Source: an uncultured Sulfitobacter sp. (GTDB taxonomy: Bacteria; Pseudomonadota; Alphaproteobacteria; Rhodobacterales; Rhodobacteraceae). From it: a stretch of DNA of 64,000 nucleotides. Shown one piece after another: positions 1 through 10,014 of the stretch. Position numbers and translations under genes: made by a program. The notes beneath the pieces are model-generated. The model did no database searches, was not told the DNA's origin, and saw only the letters and a list, made by a program, of their open reading frames with translations. The stretch spans positions 496,001 to 560,000 of the forward strand of contig NZ_CANMFS010000001.1 in NCBI RefSeq assembly GCF_947497275.1. The letters run 5' to 3'. The first letter of the stretch is position 1. Each line of letters starts with the position of its first letter.

Positions 1-1
1 C

Positions 2-571
2 CAAGCCAGCGACGATGCGCCGTCCGAAGCCGAAACCGCACTCGTCGATGTCGCCGCGGCGCTTGATTCCGGTTCGGTGGACGACCTTGTGGCGCAATTG
101 ACCCAAGGGGTTGCGCCGCTGGAAGAAATAGACGCAGAAACTGTTCCGGTACTGGCGTCTGTGTCGGTCGACGCCGTGCCACAGGTTCTGTCCGGTGATG
201 GCATGTTGACGTCCTTGCGGCCCGCGCTGCGTCCGCGCGCAGCGCGTATGGCCGCGCCTGCATCGGCACCAGCTACTGCCCTATCGTCAGGAACCGAGAT
301 CGACGCGGCGAGCTTGCCGGCAGGCACCCGCCTCGTGCAGCTTGGCGCCTTCGACAGCCCCGAGATCGCCCGCGCGCAGTGGGGCACGCTGAACGCCCGT
401 TTCGGTCCTTATCTTGAAGACAAGCAGCGCGTCGTGCAGAAGGCCAAATCAGGCGGACGCACGTTCTACCGTCTGCGCGCAGAGGGCTTCGTGGACATCG
501 CAGATGCCCGGCGGTTCTGTTCTGCGTTGCTTGCCGAAAGCGTCGATTGCATCCCGGTGGTGACACGTTGA
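2..571 (+). CDS. SPOR-domain protein, C-terminal part (5' end outside window)
   Basis: Frame is open to the window edge; C-terminal LVQLGAFDSPEIARAQWGTL...GRTFYRLRAEGF is a typical SPOR repeat; next to nagZ. Confidence 0.75.
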   Translation, partial: QASDDAPSEAETALVDVAAALDSGSVDDLVAQLTQGVAPLEEIDAETVPVLASVSVDAVPQVLSGDGMLTSLRPALRPRAARMAAPASAPATALSSGTEIDAASLPAGTRLVQLGAFDSPEIARAQWGTLNARFGPYLEDKQRVVQKAKSGGRTFYRLRAEGFVDIADARRFCSALLAESVDCIPVVTR

Positions 572-1587
572 GCAGCCGCAACCGGCGCTTTGGCGCGACC
601 ATACTTGACGCGGAAGGCCACCGTCTGACGGCGCAGGAGTACGCGTTGTTCCGCGAGGTGAACCCGTTCGGTTTTATCCTGTTCGCGCGTAATATCGACA
701 CACCCGATCAGGTGCGCGCCCTATGCTCAGATTTCCGCGAGGCGGTGGGACGTGATGCACCGATCATGATCGATCAGGAGGGCGGTCGCGTGCAGCGCCT
801 GCGCGCGCCCACTTGGCGTGACTGGCTGCCCCCGCTCGATTTCGTTCACGCCGCAGGTGCGCGTGCGGTCGAGGCGATGTTCCTGCGCTATCGGCTCATC
901 GCGCACGAGTTGTACGATCTCGGTATCGACAGCAACTGCGCCCCGATGGTCGATGTTGCCAGCCCCGAGACGCATCCCTTCCTGTATGACCGCTGCTACG
1001 GGACCGAGGCCGCGCAGGTTGCCGAATTGGGGCAGGCGGCAAATGACGGTATGCTCGAAGGTGGTGTGCTTCCGGTGATCAAGCATATTCCGGGTCACGG
1101 CAGGGCAACTGCGGACAGCCATTTCGAACTCCCGTGCGTGCGCGCAGCACGAACCGAACTCGATACGGTCGATTTCGCACCGTTCAAGGCCTTGCGCGAC
1201 ACGCCGATGGGCATGACGGCGCATTTGGTTTATGCGGCGATTGACGATGCACCGGCAACGCTGTCGTCCACCATGATGCGCGTGATCCGCGAGGATATCG
1301 GCTTTGACAATCTCATCATGACCGACGACATCTCGATGAAGGCGCTGGATGGTCGATTGGATGTTCTGAGCAAACAGGCGCTTGTCGCCGGATGCGATGT
1401 GATCCTGCACTGCAACGGCACCCTGGCCGAACGCGCCCGCGTCGCCGATGCCGCAGGCGAAATGAGCGATCTGGGTCAGCGCCGCGCCCTGCGCGCACTC
1501 AGCTATCGCCGCCGCCCCGACGAGATTGACATCCCCGCCCTCGATGCGCAGCTTAGGGCGCTATTGGGCGAGGGCGGACATGGCTGA
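568..1587 (+). CDS. nagZ: beta-N-acetylhexosaminidase (glycoside hydrolase family 3)
   Basis: IDQEGGRVQRL, KHIPGHGRA and MTDDISMKAL motifs; TTG start at 568 overlaps upstream stop. Confidence 0.92.
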   Translation: MSSRNRRFGATILDAEGHRLTAQEYALFREVNPFGFILFARNIDTPDQVRALCSDFREAVGRDAPIMIDQEGGRVQRLRAPTWRDWLPPLDFVHAAGARAVEAMFLRYRLIAHELYDLGIDSNCAPMVDVASPETHPFLYDRCYGTEAAQVAELGQAANDGMLEGGVLPVIKHIPGHGRATADSHFELPCVRAARTELDTVDFAPFKALRDTPMGMTAHLVYAAIDDAPATLSSTMMRVIREDIGFDNLIMTDDISMKALDGRLDVLSKQALVAGCDVILHCNGTLAERARVADAAGEMSDLGQRRALRALSYRRRPDEIDIPALDAQLRALLGEGGHG

Positions 1588-2362
1588 GAACCTCTTTCAG
1601 GAAGATACCACGCGCGTTGCGGACCGCCTCGCGGCTGAGGCGCTGATCATCGACGTTGAAGGCTTCGAGGGGCCGCTGGATGTGCTGCTGACCCTCAGCC
1701 GGACGCAGAAGGTCGATCTGCGCAAGATTTCGGTGCTGCATCTCGCTCGGCAATACCTGGCATTCGTGGATCGCGCGAAGGCGCTGCGCCTCGAACTGGC
1801 TGCAGATTATCTGGTGATGGCGGCATGGCTCGCCTTTCTCAAATCTCGCCTTCTCTTGCCCCCGGATCCCTCCGAAGACGGCCCAACGGGCGAGGAACTT
1901 GCCGCGCATCTCGCGTTCCAGCTTGAACGCCTCGCCGCGATGCGCGATGCCGCCGCCCGGTTGATGGCGCGCGACCAGTTGGGCCGCGACTTTTTCGCAC
2001 GCGGTCAGACACAGATGGTCGAACGGGTGCGCAAGGTAACCTACACGGCAACGCTGCTTGACCTGATGCAGGGCTACGCCCGCATCCGCACCCGCGATGA
2101 TTTCCGTCCCTTCGTGATGGACCGCGAGACCGTATTCACAATGGAACAGGCGCTTGAGCGGATGCGTGGATTGATCGGTTTCGCGGGCGACTGGGGCGAT
2201 CTGACTAGTTATCTGCCCGAAGGGTGGGAAAGTGATCCGGTCAAGCGGCGTTCAGCTACGGCCGCGACCTTCGCCGCCTCGCTGGAACTGGTCAAGGAAG
2301 GCAGGCTAGAGATCCGTCAGGCTGAGATATTCGCGCCGATCCAGTTGCGCAGGAAGGATTAG
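1580..2362 (+). CDS. scpA: segregation and condensation protein A
   Basis: FEGPLDVLLTLSRTQKVDLRKISVLHLARQYL signature; ATG at 1580 overlaps nagZ end. Confidence 0.92.
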   Translation: MAENLFQEDTTRVADRLAAEALIIDVEGFEGPLDVLLTLSRTQKVDLRKISVLHLARQYLAFVDRAKALRLELAADYLVMAAWLAFLKSRLLLPPDPSEDGPTGEELAAHLAFQLERLAAMRDAAARLMARDQLGRDFFARGQTQMVERVRKVTYTATLLDLMQGYARIRTRDDFRPFVMDRETVFTMEQALERMRGLIGFAGDWGDLTSYLPEGWESDPVKRRSATAATFAASLELVKEGRLEIRQAEIFAPIQLRRKD

Positions 2363-2366
2363 CTTC

Positions 2367-3023
2367 GTGTCTCAAAATACTGCCGATAAAGAACAAAGCC
2401 TGTTCGAACCCCCCCCCATGGCCGAACAGGAGCGCATGATCGAGGCGATCCTGTTCGCTAGCGCCGATCCGCTGACGCTGAAGGATCTCGAAGCCCGGAT
2501 GCCACACGGGTGCGATCCGGCAGAAGCAATGGTGTACCTGCGTCGGCGCTATGAAGGACGCGGCGTTCAGGTGAGCAGAATCGGCGACGCCTACGCGCTG
2601 CGCACGGCGCCCGATCTGGGCTATCTCATGCAAAAGGAGACGGTCGAGGTGCGCAAACTCAGCCGCGCTGCGATCGAGACCTTAGCGATCATCGCCTACC
2701 ACCAGCCCGCGACCCGGGCCGAGATCGAAGAGATCCGCGGCGTTTCCGTGTCGCGTGGGACAGTGGATCAGCTGCTGGAACTGGAATGGATCCGGTTCGG
2801 CAGGCGAAAGATGACGCCGGGCCGCCCGGTCACTTTCGTCGTCACCGAAAGCTTTCTCGATCACTTCGGCCTTGAAAACGCTCGTGATCTGCCGGGGCTC
2901 AAGGAACTGCGCGCAGCCGGCCTGCTGGAAAACCGACCGCTGTCCGGTGCGTTCCCTTCCCCCCCGCAAAGCGAGGAAGACCCCGAAGCCAGCGAAGGTC
3001 AAAGCGAACTTTTCGAGGATTGA
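2367..3023 (+). CDS. scpB: segregation and condensation protein B
   Basis: IEAILFASADPLTL...AIIAYHQPATRAEIEEIRGV winged-helix motifs; follows scpA. Confidence 0.92.
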   Translation: MSQNTADKEQSLFEPPPMAEQERMIEAILFASADPLTLKDLEARMPHGCDPAEAMVYLRRRYEGRGVQVSRIGDAYALRTAPDLGYLMQKETVEVRKLSRAAIETLAIIAYHQPATRAEIEEIRGVSVSRGTVDQLLELEWIRFGRRKMTPGRPVTFVVTESFLDHFGLENARDLPGLKELRAAGLLENRPLSGAFPSPPQSEEDPEASEGQSELFED

Positions 3024-3086
3024 TCCAACTATCGCCCCATTTCTCCGTATACTCAAACCAACGCCACCGACACCGGGAGCACCGAA

Positions 3087-3353
3087 ATGAATCAGATCGT
3101 CAACATGGTAATCCGCCTCGTCATGCGCAAGCTGCTCAACAAGGGCATCGACGCTGGATTTGACCGCGCCGCACAGATGCGCTCGGGCAAGACCGCCGAC
3201 AAGCCGCAATTGGATGACGATGGCAACCACATTCACACCCGCACGACCGAACAGGAACTGCGTGCCAACAAGCGCGCCGGTCGCAAGCGCAATCAACAAT
3301 CGCGGCAGGCAAAACAGGCAGTGAAAGCCATCCGCCGCCTCAACAAATTCTGA
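3087..3353 (+). CDS. hypothetical 88-aa basic protein
   Basis: Good ORF downstream of scpB; Lys/Arg-rich C-terminus. Confidence 0.65.
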   Translation: MNQIVNMVIRLVMRKLLNKGIDAGFDRAAQMRSGKTADKPQLDDDGNHIHTRTTEQELRANKRAGRKRNQQSRQAKQAVKAIRRLNKF

Positions 3354-3393
3354 AAAGGCCTGTTTCCTTTGGCCTAAAATATCCCGGGGGGGA

Positions 3394-3412
3394 CCTTGGC
3401 CCCTGGCCAAGG
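3394..3412. repeat. Perfect inverted repeat CCTTGGCC-CCT-GGCCAAGG in a GC-rich palindromic intergenic block (about 3358-3432)
   Basis: Direct reading of sequence; lies between convergent genes, may be a terminator or REP-like element. Confidence 0.55.
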
Positions 3413-3441
3413 GCGGGGGCTGGCCCCCCAACGCCGGTCGC

Positions 3442-4518
3442 TCAGGGCGTGCGAAAATGCTTGGACAGCTTGAGCCCTTGCCCCTGATAGTTGGATGCGA
3501 TTGCTGCGCCATAAAGCTGTGTCGGCGCTTCGTGCATCCGCTCATAGACCAACCGTCCGACGATCTGACCATGCTCCAGTACGAAAGGCGCTTCGTGGCA
3601 GCGCACCTCGAGGACACCGCGTGATCCTGTGCCACCGGTTGCGTGATGCCCGAAACCGGGATCGAAAAAACCTGCGTAGTGGACGCGGAACTCACCCACC
3701 ATCGCAAGGTAGGGGGCCATTTCGGCGGCGTATTCGGGCGGGATCGTCACCGCTTCGCGGCTGACGAGGATGTAGAAGGCACCGGGGTCCAGAATGATCT
3801 GGCCGTTGTCACTGTGCACTTCCTCCCAATAGTCGGCGGCGGCATAGTGGCCGATCTTGTCCAGATCGACGACGCCGGTATGCGGTTTGGCGCGATAGCC
3901 GACCAGCGTGGTCTCAGGAAGCCGCAGATCGACGCTGAACCCCAGCCCCTCGTCGATCAATGCGTCACCGTCGACAAGCGGCGAACGGGCGTGTAGCGCG
4001 CGCAGGGCCGCGTCGTCGAGAACGGTACTACCGCTGCCGAACCGGATCTGGTTCAGGCGCATGCCGGGCCGGACCAGCACGGAGAATGAGCGCGGACAGA
4101 TTTCCGCATACAGCGGTCCGTCATATCCGGCGGTGATTCGATCAAACTCTGTCCCGCCATCGGTGATCGTGCGGGTCAAAAGATCCAGTCGTCCGGTCGA
4201 GCTTTTCGCGTTGGCGACCGCAGAGACATCTTCCGGTAGATCGAGCCGCTCCATCAGCGGCACGACATACACCGCCCCTTTCTCCAATACCGCGCCTTGG
4301 CGCAGGTCGATCCGGTGCATCTCGAATTCCTCAAGACGGTCGGCGACTTTCGCCTGATGCCCCGCCAGAAACGACGCCCGCACGCGGTAGGCCACGTCGC
4401 CCAGGCGCAGGTCGAGGCTGGCGGGTTGGATCTGAGCCGCGTCGATGCTTTGGGAGGCGGAAATCCGGCCGTTCGCAATCATCGCCTCGATCATTTGATT
4501 GGGGATCACGCCAGCCAT
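3442..4518 (-). CDS. dcd: 2'-deoxycytidine 5'-triphosphate deaminase, long (about 358 aa) form
   Basis: IQPASLDLRLGDVAYRVRASFL, SSTGRLDLLTRTITDGGTEFD and FFDPGFGHHATGGTGSRGVLEVR motifs. Confidence 0.87.
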   Translation of the reverse strand: MAGVIPNQMIEAMIANGRISASQSIDAAQIQPASLDLRLGDVAYRVRASFLAGHQAKVADRLEEFEMHRIDLRQGAVLEKGAVYVVPLMERLDLPEDVSAVANAKSSTGRLDLLTRTITDGGTEFDRITAGYDGPLYAEICPRSFSVLVRPGMRLNQIRFGSGSTVLDDAALRALHARSPLVDGDALIDEGLGFSVDLRLPETTLVGYRAKPHTGVVDLDKIGHYAAADYWEEVHSDNGQIILDPGAFYILVSREAVTIPPEYAAEMAPYLAMVGEFRVHYAGFFDPGFGHHATGGTGSRGVLEVRCHEAPFVLEHGQIVGRLVYERMHEAPTQLYGAAIASNYQGQGLKLSKHFRTP

Positions 4519-4541
4519 TTATTGCAGTCCTCCTGATGCGC

Positions 4542-4576
4542 AAAACGCCCGCACCGTGGGCGATGCGGGCGTTTTG
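4542..4576. terminator. Rho-independent terminator downstream of tRNA-Pro (also usable in the opposite direction)
   Basis: AAAACGCCCGCA-ccgtgggcga-TGCGGGCGTTTT hairpin. Confidence 0.8.
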
Positions 4577-4585
4577 TGTATGTCG

Positions 4586-4662
4586 TGGTCGGGCTAGCAG
4601 GACTCGAACCTGCGACCTTCCGTCCCCCAGACGGACGCGCTACCAGGCTGCGCCATAGCCCG
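4586..4662 (-). tRNA. tRNA-Pro, anticodon GGG, CCA encoded
   Basis: Reverse complement CGGGCTA...TCCGT-CTGGGGG-ACGGA...GGTTCGAGTCC...TAGCCCG-ACCA forms a cloverleaf. Confidence 0.95.
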
Positions 4663-4729
4663 ACATGGGGGCGTTCATACCGCATATCCGTCGCGGCGCA
4701 AGGGGGAATTGCACCCAACCTGCAACCGC

Positions 4730-5941
4730 CTAATGATTTGGCTTGGCCGGTCCGCCGCGCGCGTTCATCCTGTCGCGCAGCGCAGCCAGTTGGGAAAGCA
4801 GCGGATGCAGCTTCTGCGCAGTTTCCGTGTCGATACACCGTGCCCGTGTCAATGCAGAAAGGACGGCGGGCGAGGCGTGAATCTCCGCCTCAGTCTGCAC
4901 ATCCGGCATCCCGATATCTCTTGCCTTTTTCGGTTTCTCCGGCGCAGCATCCACTGATTCCTGTTCGGAATTATCGGTATTCTGGGCGGCGGCGACCATT
5001 GGGTCGACAGCTGCGGTGTCGGGCAACAGCGCCTCGGTTTCGGACTCGGCTGGCGCTTCGGCAGCCGGAGGTCGCTCGTGTGCGGGACGGTCTTGCAGGA
5101 CAGGGGGCGCTGATGCGGCATCTGCATCCGTGTCCGTCAGCGCACTGTCCGATGTCTCCTCCGGTGCGGTTTTCAGGAACTCTGGTAGTGGAGACATGGC
5201 ACGCTCGGCGGGCTGCTGCGACGGTGCATCTGGCGTATGCGGTGCGTCATCCTGCACGTCGGAAGCGCGGTCCGCGTCATCATGTGAAATAGCAACCGCC
5301 TGTGTTTTCTTGCTTGAGTCGGTTTGCTCATCGCGTAGTACCTCCTCAGCCTCAGCCTCAGCCTCAGCCTCAGCCTCAGCCTCAGCCTCAGCCTCAGCCT
5401 CAGCCCCAGCTTCTACCGGTGCGTTTGCAAGAGCGTCTTCAATGGGTGCCTCCTCGTCCGCGCGTTCCTCGGATGTAGTAGGGTCAGGGCCAGTAGAATG
5501 AGGTGCAGGGGAGGGGGGCGTCGTGTCGGACTGTGCAGCCTGCGCGGCGTCGGGCGATTCCCGGACCGGTTCGAAGGGCAGCACGACGGCCTTGGGTTCT
5601 GGCTCCGGAGGTAATTGCGTCATCTCGGCGTTGCCGGTTGCGGGCGCCGTCTGCGCATCGGCTTCGTCAAGTGGGGCGGACATCGCCGACACATGGCTCA
5701 TCCCTTCCTCGCGCAAAATTTTCTGGACGCCCTTGATGGTCATCCCGTCATCATGCAACAGCTTCTTGATACCGCCCAGCAGCAGCATGTCGGCAGGGCG
5801 GTAGTAGCGTCGTCCACCCGCGCGCTTGATCGGCTTGACCTGGGTGAATTTACTTTCCCAAAACCGCAACACATGGGCCTGTATGCCAAGCCAGTCGGCG
5901 ACTTCGGAGATCGTGCGGAAGGCGTCCGGCGATTTGGGCAT
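4730..5941 (-). CDS. MerR-family transcriptional regulator with long acidic low-complexity C-terminal region
   Basis: N-terminus [47 protein letters not shown]-repeat linker. Confidence 0.88.
   Translation of the reverse strand: MPKSPDAFRTISEVADWLGIQAHVLRFWESKFTQVKPIKRAGGRRYYRPADMLLLGGIKKLLHDDGMTIKGVQKILREEGMSHVSAMSAPLDEADAQTAPATGNAEMTQLPPEPEPKAVVLPFEPVRESPDAAQAAQSDTTPPSPAPHSTGPDPTTSEERADEEAPIEDALANAPVEAGAEAEAEAEAEAEAEAEAEAEEVLRDEQTDSSKKTQAVAISHDDADRASDVQDDAPHTPDAPSQQPAERAMSPLPEFLKTAPEETSDSALTDTDADAASAPPVLQDRPAHERPPAAEAPAESETEALLPDTAAVDPMVAAAQNTDNSEQESVDAAPEKPKKARDIGMPDVQTEAEIHASPAVLSALTRARCIDTETAQKLHPLLSQLAALRDRMNARGGPAKPNH
5344..5403. repeat. Perfect tandem hexanucleotide repeat (CCTCAG)x10 encoding (Ala-Glu)n
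   Basis: 60 bp of uninterrupted 6-bp periodicity read directly. Confidence 0.97.
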
Positions 5942-5945
5942 CAGC

Positions 5946-6248
5946 TCAGGACTTGTTGCCGTCGGCCACGCGGTCCTTCATCAGGTGCGAAGGGCGAAAG
6001 GTCAGAACACGGCGTGGATTGATCGGGACTTCCTCACCGGTCTTCGGGTTGCGGCCAATACGGGCGGATTTATCCCGGATCGAAAATGTCCCGAAAGACG
6101 AAATCTTGACCTGTTCGCCGCGCACCAGCGCGTCTGACATTTCGTCAAGGACGGTTTCTACCAATTGCGCGCTTTCATTGCGCGACAGTCCCACTTCGCG
6201 GAATACAGCTTCGCTGAGATCCATCCGCGTCAATGTCTTGCCCGTCAT
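5946..6248 (-). CDS. ihfA: integration host factor subunit alpha
   Basis: [28 protein letters not shown]...[23 protein letters not shown]. Confidence 0.95.
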   Translation of the reverse strand: MTGKTLTRMDLSEAVFREVGLSRNESAQLVETVLDEMSDALVRGEQVKISSFGTFSIRDKSARIGRNPKTGEEVPINPRRVLTFRPSHLMKDRVADGNKS

Positions 6249-6342
6249 AGCATCCCCCGTAAATTTATCGTGACTTTGGCCAGCTTTGCCCTTCAAGTCA
6301 ATAAGATCGCAGAAAAGCGGGGTGAGGTTGTTGATAAGTCAA

Positions 6343-7314
6343 CTACCAGCGCAGCACCACAGCACCCCATGCAAGACCCCCGCCGATCGCCTCTGTGACC
6401 AGCAAATCACCGGTTTTGATCTGCCCGCGTTCATGGCCCACGGACAGCGCGAGCGGGATCGATGCAGCGGACGTATTGCCGTGATCCTGAACGGTCACGA
6501 TGACCCGCTCCATCGGCAAACCAAGCTTTTTGGCGGTGCCCTGAATGATGCGGATGTTGGCCTGATGCGGGACAACCCAATCGACCTGATCTTCTGTCAC
6601 ATCGGCTCGTTCCATCGCCGTGGTCGCCGTCGCTGCGAGCTTTTCGACAGCGTGCCGGAAGACCTGATTGCCCTGCATGCGCAGGTGCCCGGTTGTCCCG
6701 GTCGACACACCGCCATCAACGTACAGAAGGTCGCGGTAGGTGCCGTCGGAATTGAGGTCTGTTGACAGAATCCCTCGGTCTTGAGCTGTGCCGTCAGCCT
6801 CTTGCGCCTCAAGTATCAGGGCGCCTGCGCCGTCCCCGAACAGCACGCAGGTGCTGCGATCGGTCCAGTCCATGATACGGCTGAACGTCTCCGCCCCGAT
6901 GACCAGAACACGGCGTGCCTGCCCCGACAGGATCAGCGCGTTCGCATTCGCCATTGCGAAAACGAAACCGGCGCAAACCGCCTGCACATCGAAGGCAAAC
7001 CCGCTCTTCATGCCCAGCTGCGCCTGAACCATCGTCGCGGCGGAGGGGAACGTGAAATCGGCGGTGGACGTCGCAAGGATCAGCGCGTCAATGTCGGATG
7101 GATCAAGCCCCGCCATGACGAGCGCCTTTTGCGCGGCGGCGGTGGCCATCGTCGATGTTGTCTCGGATTCGTCGGCGAAATGCCGCCGCTCGATGCCCGA
7201 CCGGGCGCGGATCCATTCGTCGGTGGTGTCGAGCGACTCTTCGAATTCGGCGTTTTCGACAACGCGCGTCGGCAGATAGTGTCCGACGCCTTTGACAACT
7301 GCACGGATCGTCAT
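6343..7314 (-). CDS. fabH: beta-ketoacyl-ACP synthase III
   Basis: AVCAGFVFAM, HQANIRI and GNTSAASIPLAL active-site motifs. Confidence 0.96.
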   Translation of the reverse strand: MTIRAVVKGVGHYLPTRVVENAEFEESLDTTDEWIRARSGIERRHFADESETTSTMATAAAQKALVMAGLDPSDIDALILATSTADFTFPSAATMVQAQLGMKSGFAFDVQAVCAGFVFAMANANALILSGQARRVLVIGAETFSRIMDWTDRSTCVLFGDGAGALILEAQEADGTAQDRGILSTDLNSDGTYRDLLYVDGGVSTGTTGHLRMQGNQVFRHAVEKLAATATTAMERADVTEDQVDWVVPHQANIRIIQGTAKKLGLPMERVIVTVQDHGNTSAASIPLALSVGHERGQIKTGDLLVTEAIGGGLAWGAVVLRW

Positions 7315-8390
7315 TCGCTCGTGGCCTCCTCTGGGGGCAGGGCCGCGGCAACGCGCGCCGCGAGTTTATCGTTGAACCCGTTCTCTGCGAGTTGCGCCGC
7401 CAGTTTGATCGCAGCCGCAACGCCGGTGGCATCGGCAGAGCCATGGGATTTGACCACCGTACCATTCAGCCCGAGAAACACACCCCCGTTGACGTTGCGC
7501 GGATCAATTTTCCTGCGCAGCCGCATGAGCGACGTGTAGGCCAACAGGGAGGCAAGGCGGGACAGGGCGGAGTACTCGAATGCCTCGCGCAGGCGGCGGC
7601 CGATCAGGCTGGCCGTACCTTCGCCGGTTTTGATGGCGACGTTACCGGTAAATCCATCGGTGACGATGACGTCGGCGCGGTCGCCGGAGATATCGCCGCC
7701 TTCGACGAATCCGACGAATTCAAATCCACCGTCCGCGGCATGATCGCGAATCAGGTCGTGGGCCTCCTTCAGTTCGGTCCGTCCCTTGTGTTCCTCGACC
7801 CCGACGTTCAGCAATCCGATGCGCGGCTTGTCCAGATCCATGCCATTGCGCGCATAGGACATGCCCATCAACGCGAAGCGCAGCAGATCATCCGCATCGG
7901 CCCGGATATCCGCGCCGACGTCAAGCATCACGTTGAAACCCTGCGCATTCGATGACGGATAGAGCACAGCGATGGCGGGACGGTTCACACCGGGCAACTT
8001 GCGCAGCCGGATCATCGACAGGGCCATCAAGGCTCCGGTGTTTCCACATGACACGGCGACGCTCGCCTCGCCCGAGCGTACGGATTCGACCGCAGACCAC
8101 ATGGATGTGTCCTTGCCGGTGCGCACGACCTGACTTGGCTTGTCAGCCATGTTGACCACGCCCGTCGCATCACGGATTTCCACCCGGTCGGCCAATTTGC
8201 TGTGTTTTGATACCAGCGCTTCCAACTCGGCCCTGGGGCCGTGCAGAATGAACGCGATATCGGGATTGGCCTGCGCGGATTTGAGGCAACCGGCAACCAC
8301 TGCCGCCGGTCCCTGATCGCCTCCCATCGCATCGACAGAAATCCGAATCTGCGGGGCGTTCGCGTGTGTGTGATCGGTCCGGGCCGTCAT
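7311..8390 (-). CDS. plsX: phosphate acyltransferase PlsX
   Basis: ISVDAMGGDQGPAAVVAG...GNTGALMAL...TDGFTGNVAIKTGEG. Confidence 0.96.
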   Translation of the reverse strand: MTARTDHTHANAPQIRISVDAMGGDQGPAAVVAGCLKSAQANPDIAFILHGPRAELEALVSKHSKLADRVEIRDATGVVNMADKPSQVVRTGKDTSMWSAVESVRSGEASVAVSCGNTGALMALSMIRLRKLPGVNRPAIAVLYPSSNAQGFNVMLDVGADIRADADDLLRFALMGMSYARNGMDLDKPRIGLLNVGVEEHKGRTELKEAHDLIRDHAADGGFEFVGFVEGGDISGDRADVIVTDGFTGNVAIKTGEGTASLIGRRLREAFEYSALSRLASLLAYTSLMRLRRKIDPRNVNGGVFLGLNGTVVKSHGSADATGVAAAIKLAAQLAENGFNDKLAARVAAALPPEEATSE

Positions 8391-8432
8391 CTGCTGCGAA
8401 TGCCTTCGATTGTCTTCGGGATTACGCGCAGC

Positions 8433-8639
8433 TTAGGCTGCGTCGTCTTCGAGATCAATCTCGTCGTTCAACGCGACAATTTCTTTCTCGTCGTAGTGGC
8501 CACAGGAGGCGCAGATATGGTGCGGGCGTTTCATCTCGCCGCAGTGCGAACACTCGTTCGGGTTCGCAGGGTTGAGAGAATCGTGGGCGCGGCGGTTGTT
8601 GCGGCGCGATTTGGAGACTTTGTTCTGCTGGACAGCCAT
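8433..8639 (-). CDS. rpmF: 50S ribosomal protein L32 (zinc-ribbon form)
   Basis: [22 protein letters not shown]...[20 protein letters not shown]. Confidence 0.97.
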   Translation of the reverse strand: MAVQQNKVSKSRRNNRRAHDSLNPANPNECSHCGEMKRPHHICASCGHYDEKEIVALNDEIDLEDDAA

Positions 8640-8841
8640 GTCTGGTGCCTTTGTATTCGGGGCCGTATCGGCGCACATCGGGTGCGGCGGGCCGTGTTTC
8701 GGATCAATTCCCAAGCGGGCGTGGTGTGCGTTTAGGCAAAGGCCTGTCGCTTGTCCAACGCTAAATCACCGGAGCGGCGCAAAATACCCTGAAAAGAGAA
8801 AGGTTCAAGCCGGTTTTTGCCGAGCCGGGGACCGGACGGCG

Positions 8842-9396
8842 TCAATCGTCGCGGTCTTTGCCAAGTTCGTCTTTGAGCGCCGCCAGACCGGCAAAGGGCC
8901 GCGCCTGTTCGTCGGTCATTGCCTCTTTTCCCGGCTCGGTCACGCGGACCGGCTCCGACGCCGCATCGCCCTTGCGCGGATACTCGGGCAGTGCCAGTGT
9001 CAGCGCCTCGACTATCACGGCGCCCGGATCGATCCACGCGCCCAACGGCTCGGTGGTGTCGTCCTCGGGCATTTCCGCTTCGGGTTCATCGATCTCTTCG
9101 TATGTCGTCAGATAGGTCCGCACGACCTGTGTGTCGATGCGGGTTGTCACCGGCTCCAGCGTCACGACGCAAGGCTGCACCACGGTCGCACCCAAGGTGC
9201 CGGTCAATTGCCAGTCGGACGACCCGACAGGCTTCACCTCTCCCTCGAAAGAAAGCTTGCGCAGACCGTCGAGACCCAGGGCCTTGGCAATGGTCTTCAT
9301 CTGGGGCGCATCGGGGCGCAGGGCAAAGGGCGTGGGGGTGGCCTGCGACAGGCCGGCCACACGCAGGCTGGTGGCGCTTGGAGGAGTTGGCGACAT
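8842..9396 (-). CDS. DUF177 / YceD-family protein
   Basis: Position upstream of rpmF and VQPCVVTLEPVTTRIDTQVVRTY motif. Confidence 0.82.
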   Translation of the reverse strand: MSPTPPSATSLRVAGLSQATPTPFALRPDAPQMKTIAKALGLDGLRKLSFEGEVKPVGSSDWQLTGTLGATVVQPCVVTLEPVTTRIDTQVVRTYLTTYEEIDEPEAEMPEDDTTEPLGAWIDPGAVIVEALTLALPEYPRKGDAASEPVRVTEPGKEAMTDEQARPFAGLAALKDELGKDRDD

Positions 9397-9484
9397 GAGA
9401 GAGTGCTTTCGTTTCTTGAACCGCAGGGCGCTATTGGTATATGCGAGATAAAAGCCAGGCAAGTTAAGGGCAAGGGGCAGCACC

Positions 9485-9949
9485 ATGGGTAACAAGACTT
9501 ACGCGGTTTGTCTGCGCCGATTTCTCGCAGCCGCCGCCGTCTGCGGCACATTGGCCGCGTGCAGCCCGCAGTACGTCAATCATGGATACATTCCGCCTCA
9601 GGAAGATCTGGAGCAGATCGTCGTGGGCGTCGATACCCGCGCCTCCGTCGAGGAATCGATCGGCGCGCCCGTGACCTCCGGGGTGGTCAACGACGGTGGC
9701 TATTATTATGTCCGCAGCCGTCGGCGCACCCTTGGTGCGTTCGCGCCGCAGGTGATCGAACGTGAGGTCGTTGCGATCAGCTTTGACGGCGCGGGCGTCG
9801 TGACCAACGTCGAGCGGTTCGGGCTGGAGCGGGGGCAGGTCGTGCCGCTGTCGCGCCGTGTCACGACATCGGGTGTCAGCAACTCCAACTTCCTGCGCAG
9901 GTTGCTAAGCAGTCTCGGCCGGTTCAATCCCGCCGGCGCGGCCGGCTGA
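9485..9949 (+). CDS. bamE: outer membrane protein assembly factor BamE (SmpA/OmlA) lipoprotein
   Basis: Lipobox-like LAAC; GYIPPQEDLEQIVVGVDTRASVEESIGAP. Confidence 0.83.
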   Translation: MGNKTYAVCLRRFLAAAAVCGTLAACSPQYVNHGYIPPQEDLEQIVVGVDTRASVEESIGAPVTSGVVNDGGYYYVRSRRRTLGAFAPQVIEREVVAISFDGAGVVTNVERFGLERGQVVPLSRRVTTSGVSNSNFLRRLLSSLGRFNPAGAAG

Positions 9950-10014
9950 TTTCGCAGGACGGCCATGTTTTCCGCGCTAGGGTTGGCTCAGGCCATCCGC
10001 GCGCGGAGAATCGA

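Noticed and set aside
2411-2418. C8 homopolymer in scpB as a possible phase-variable tract
   Set aside because: The frame is intact and scpB is a core gene; no evidence of variation from one sequence.
5016-5501. Plus-strand ORF with long Ser-Ala repeats
   Set aside because: It is the antisense shadow of the (AE)n microsatellite in the MerR-type regulator; no independent coding signal.
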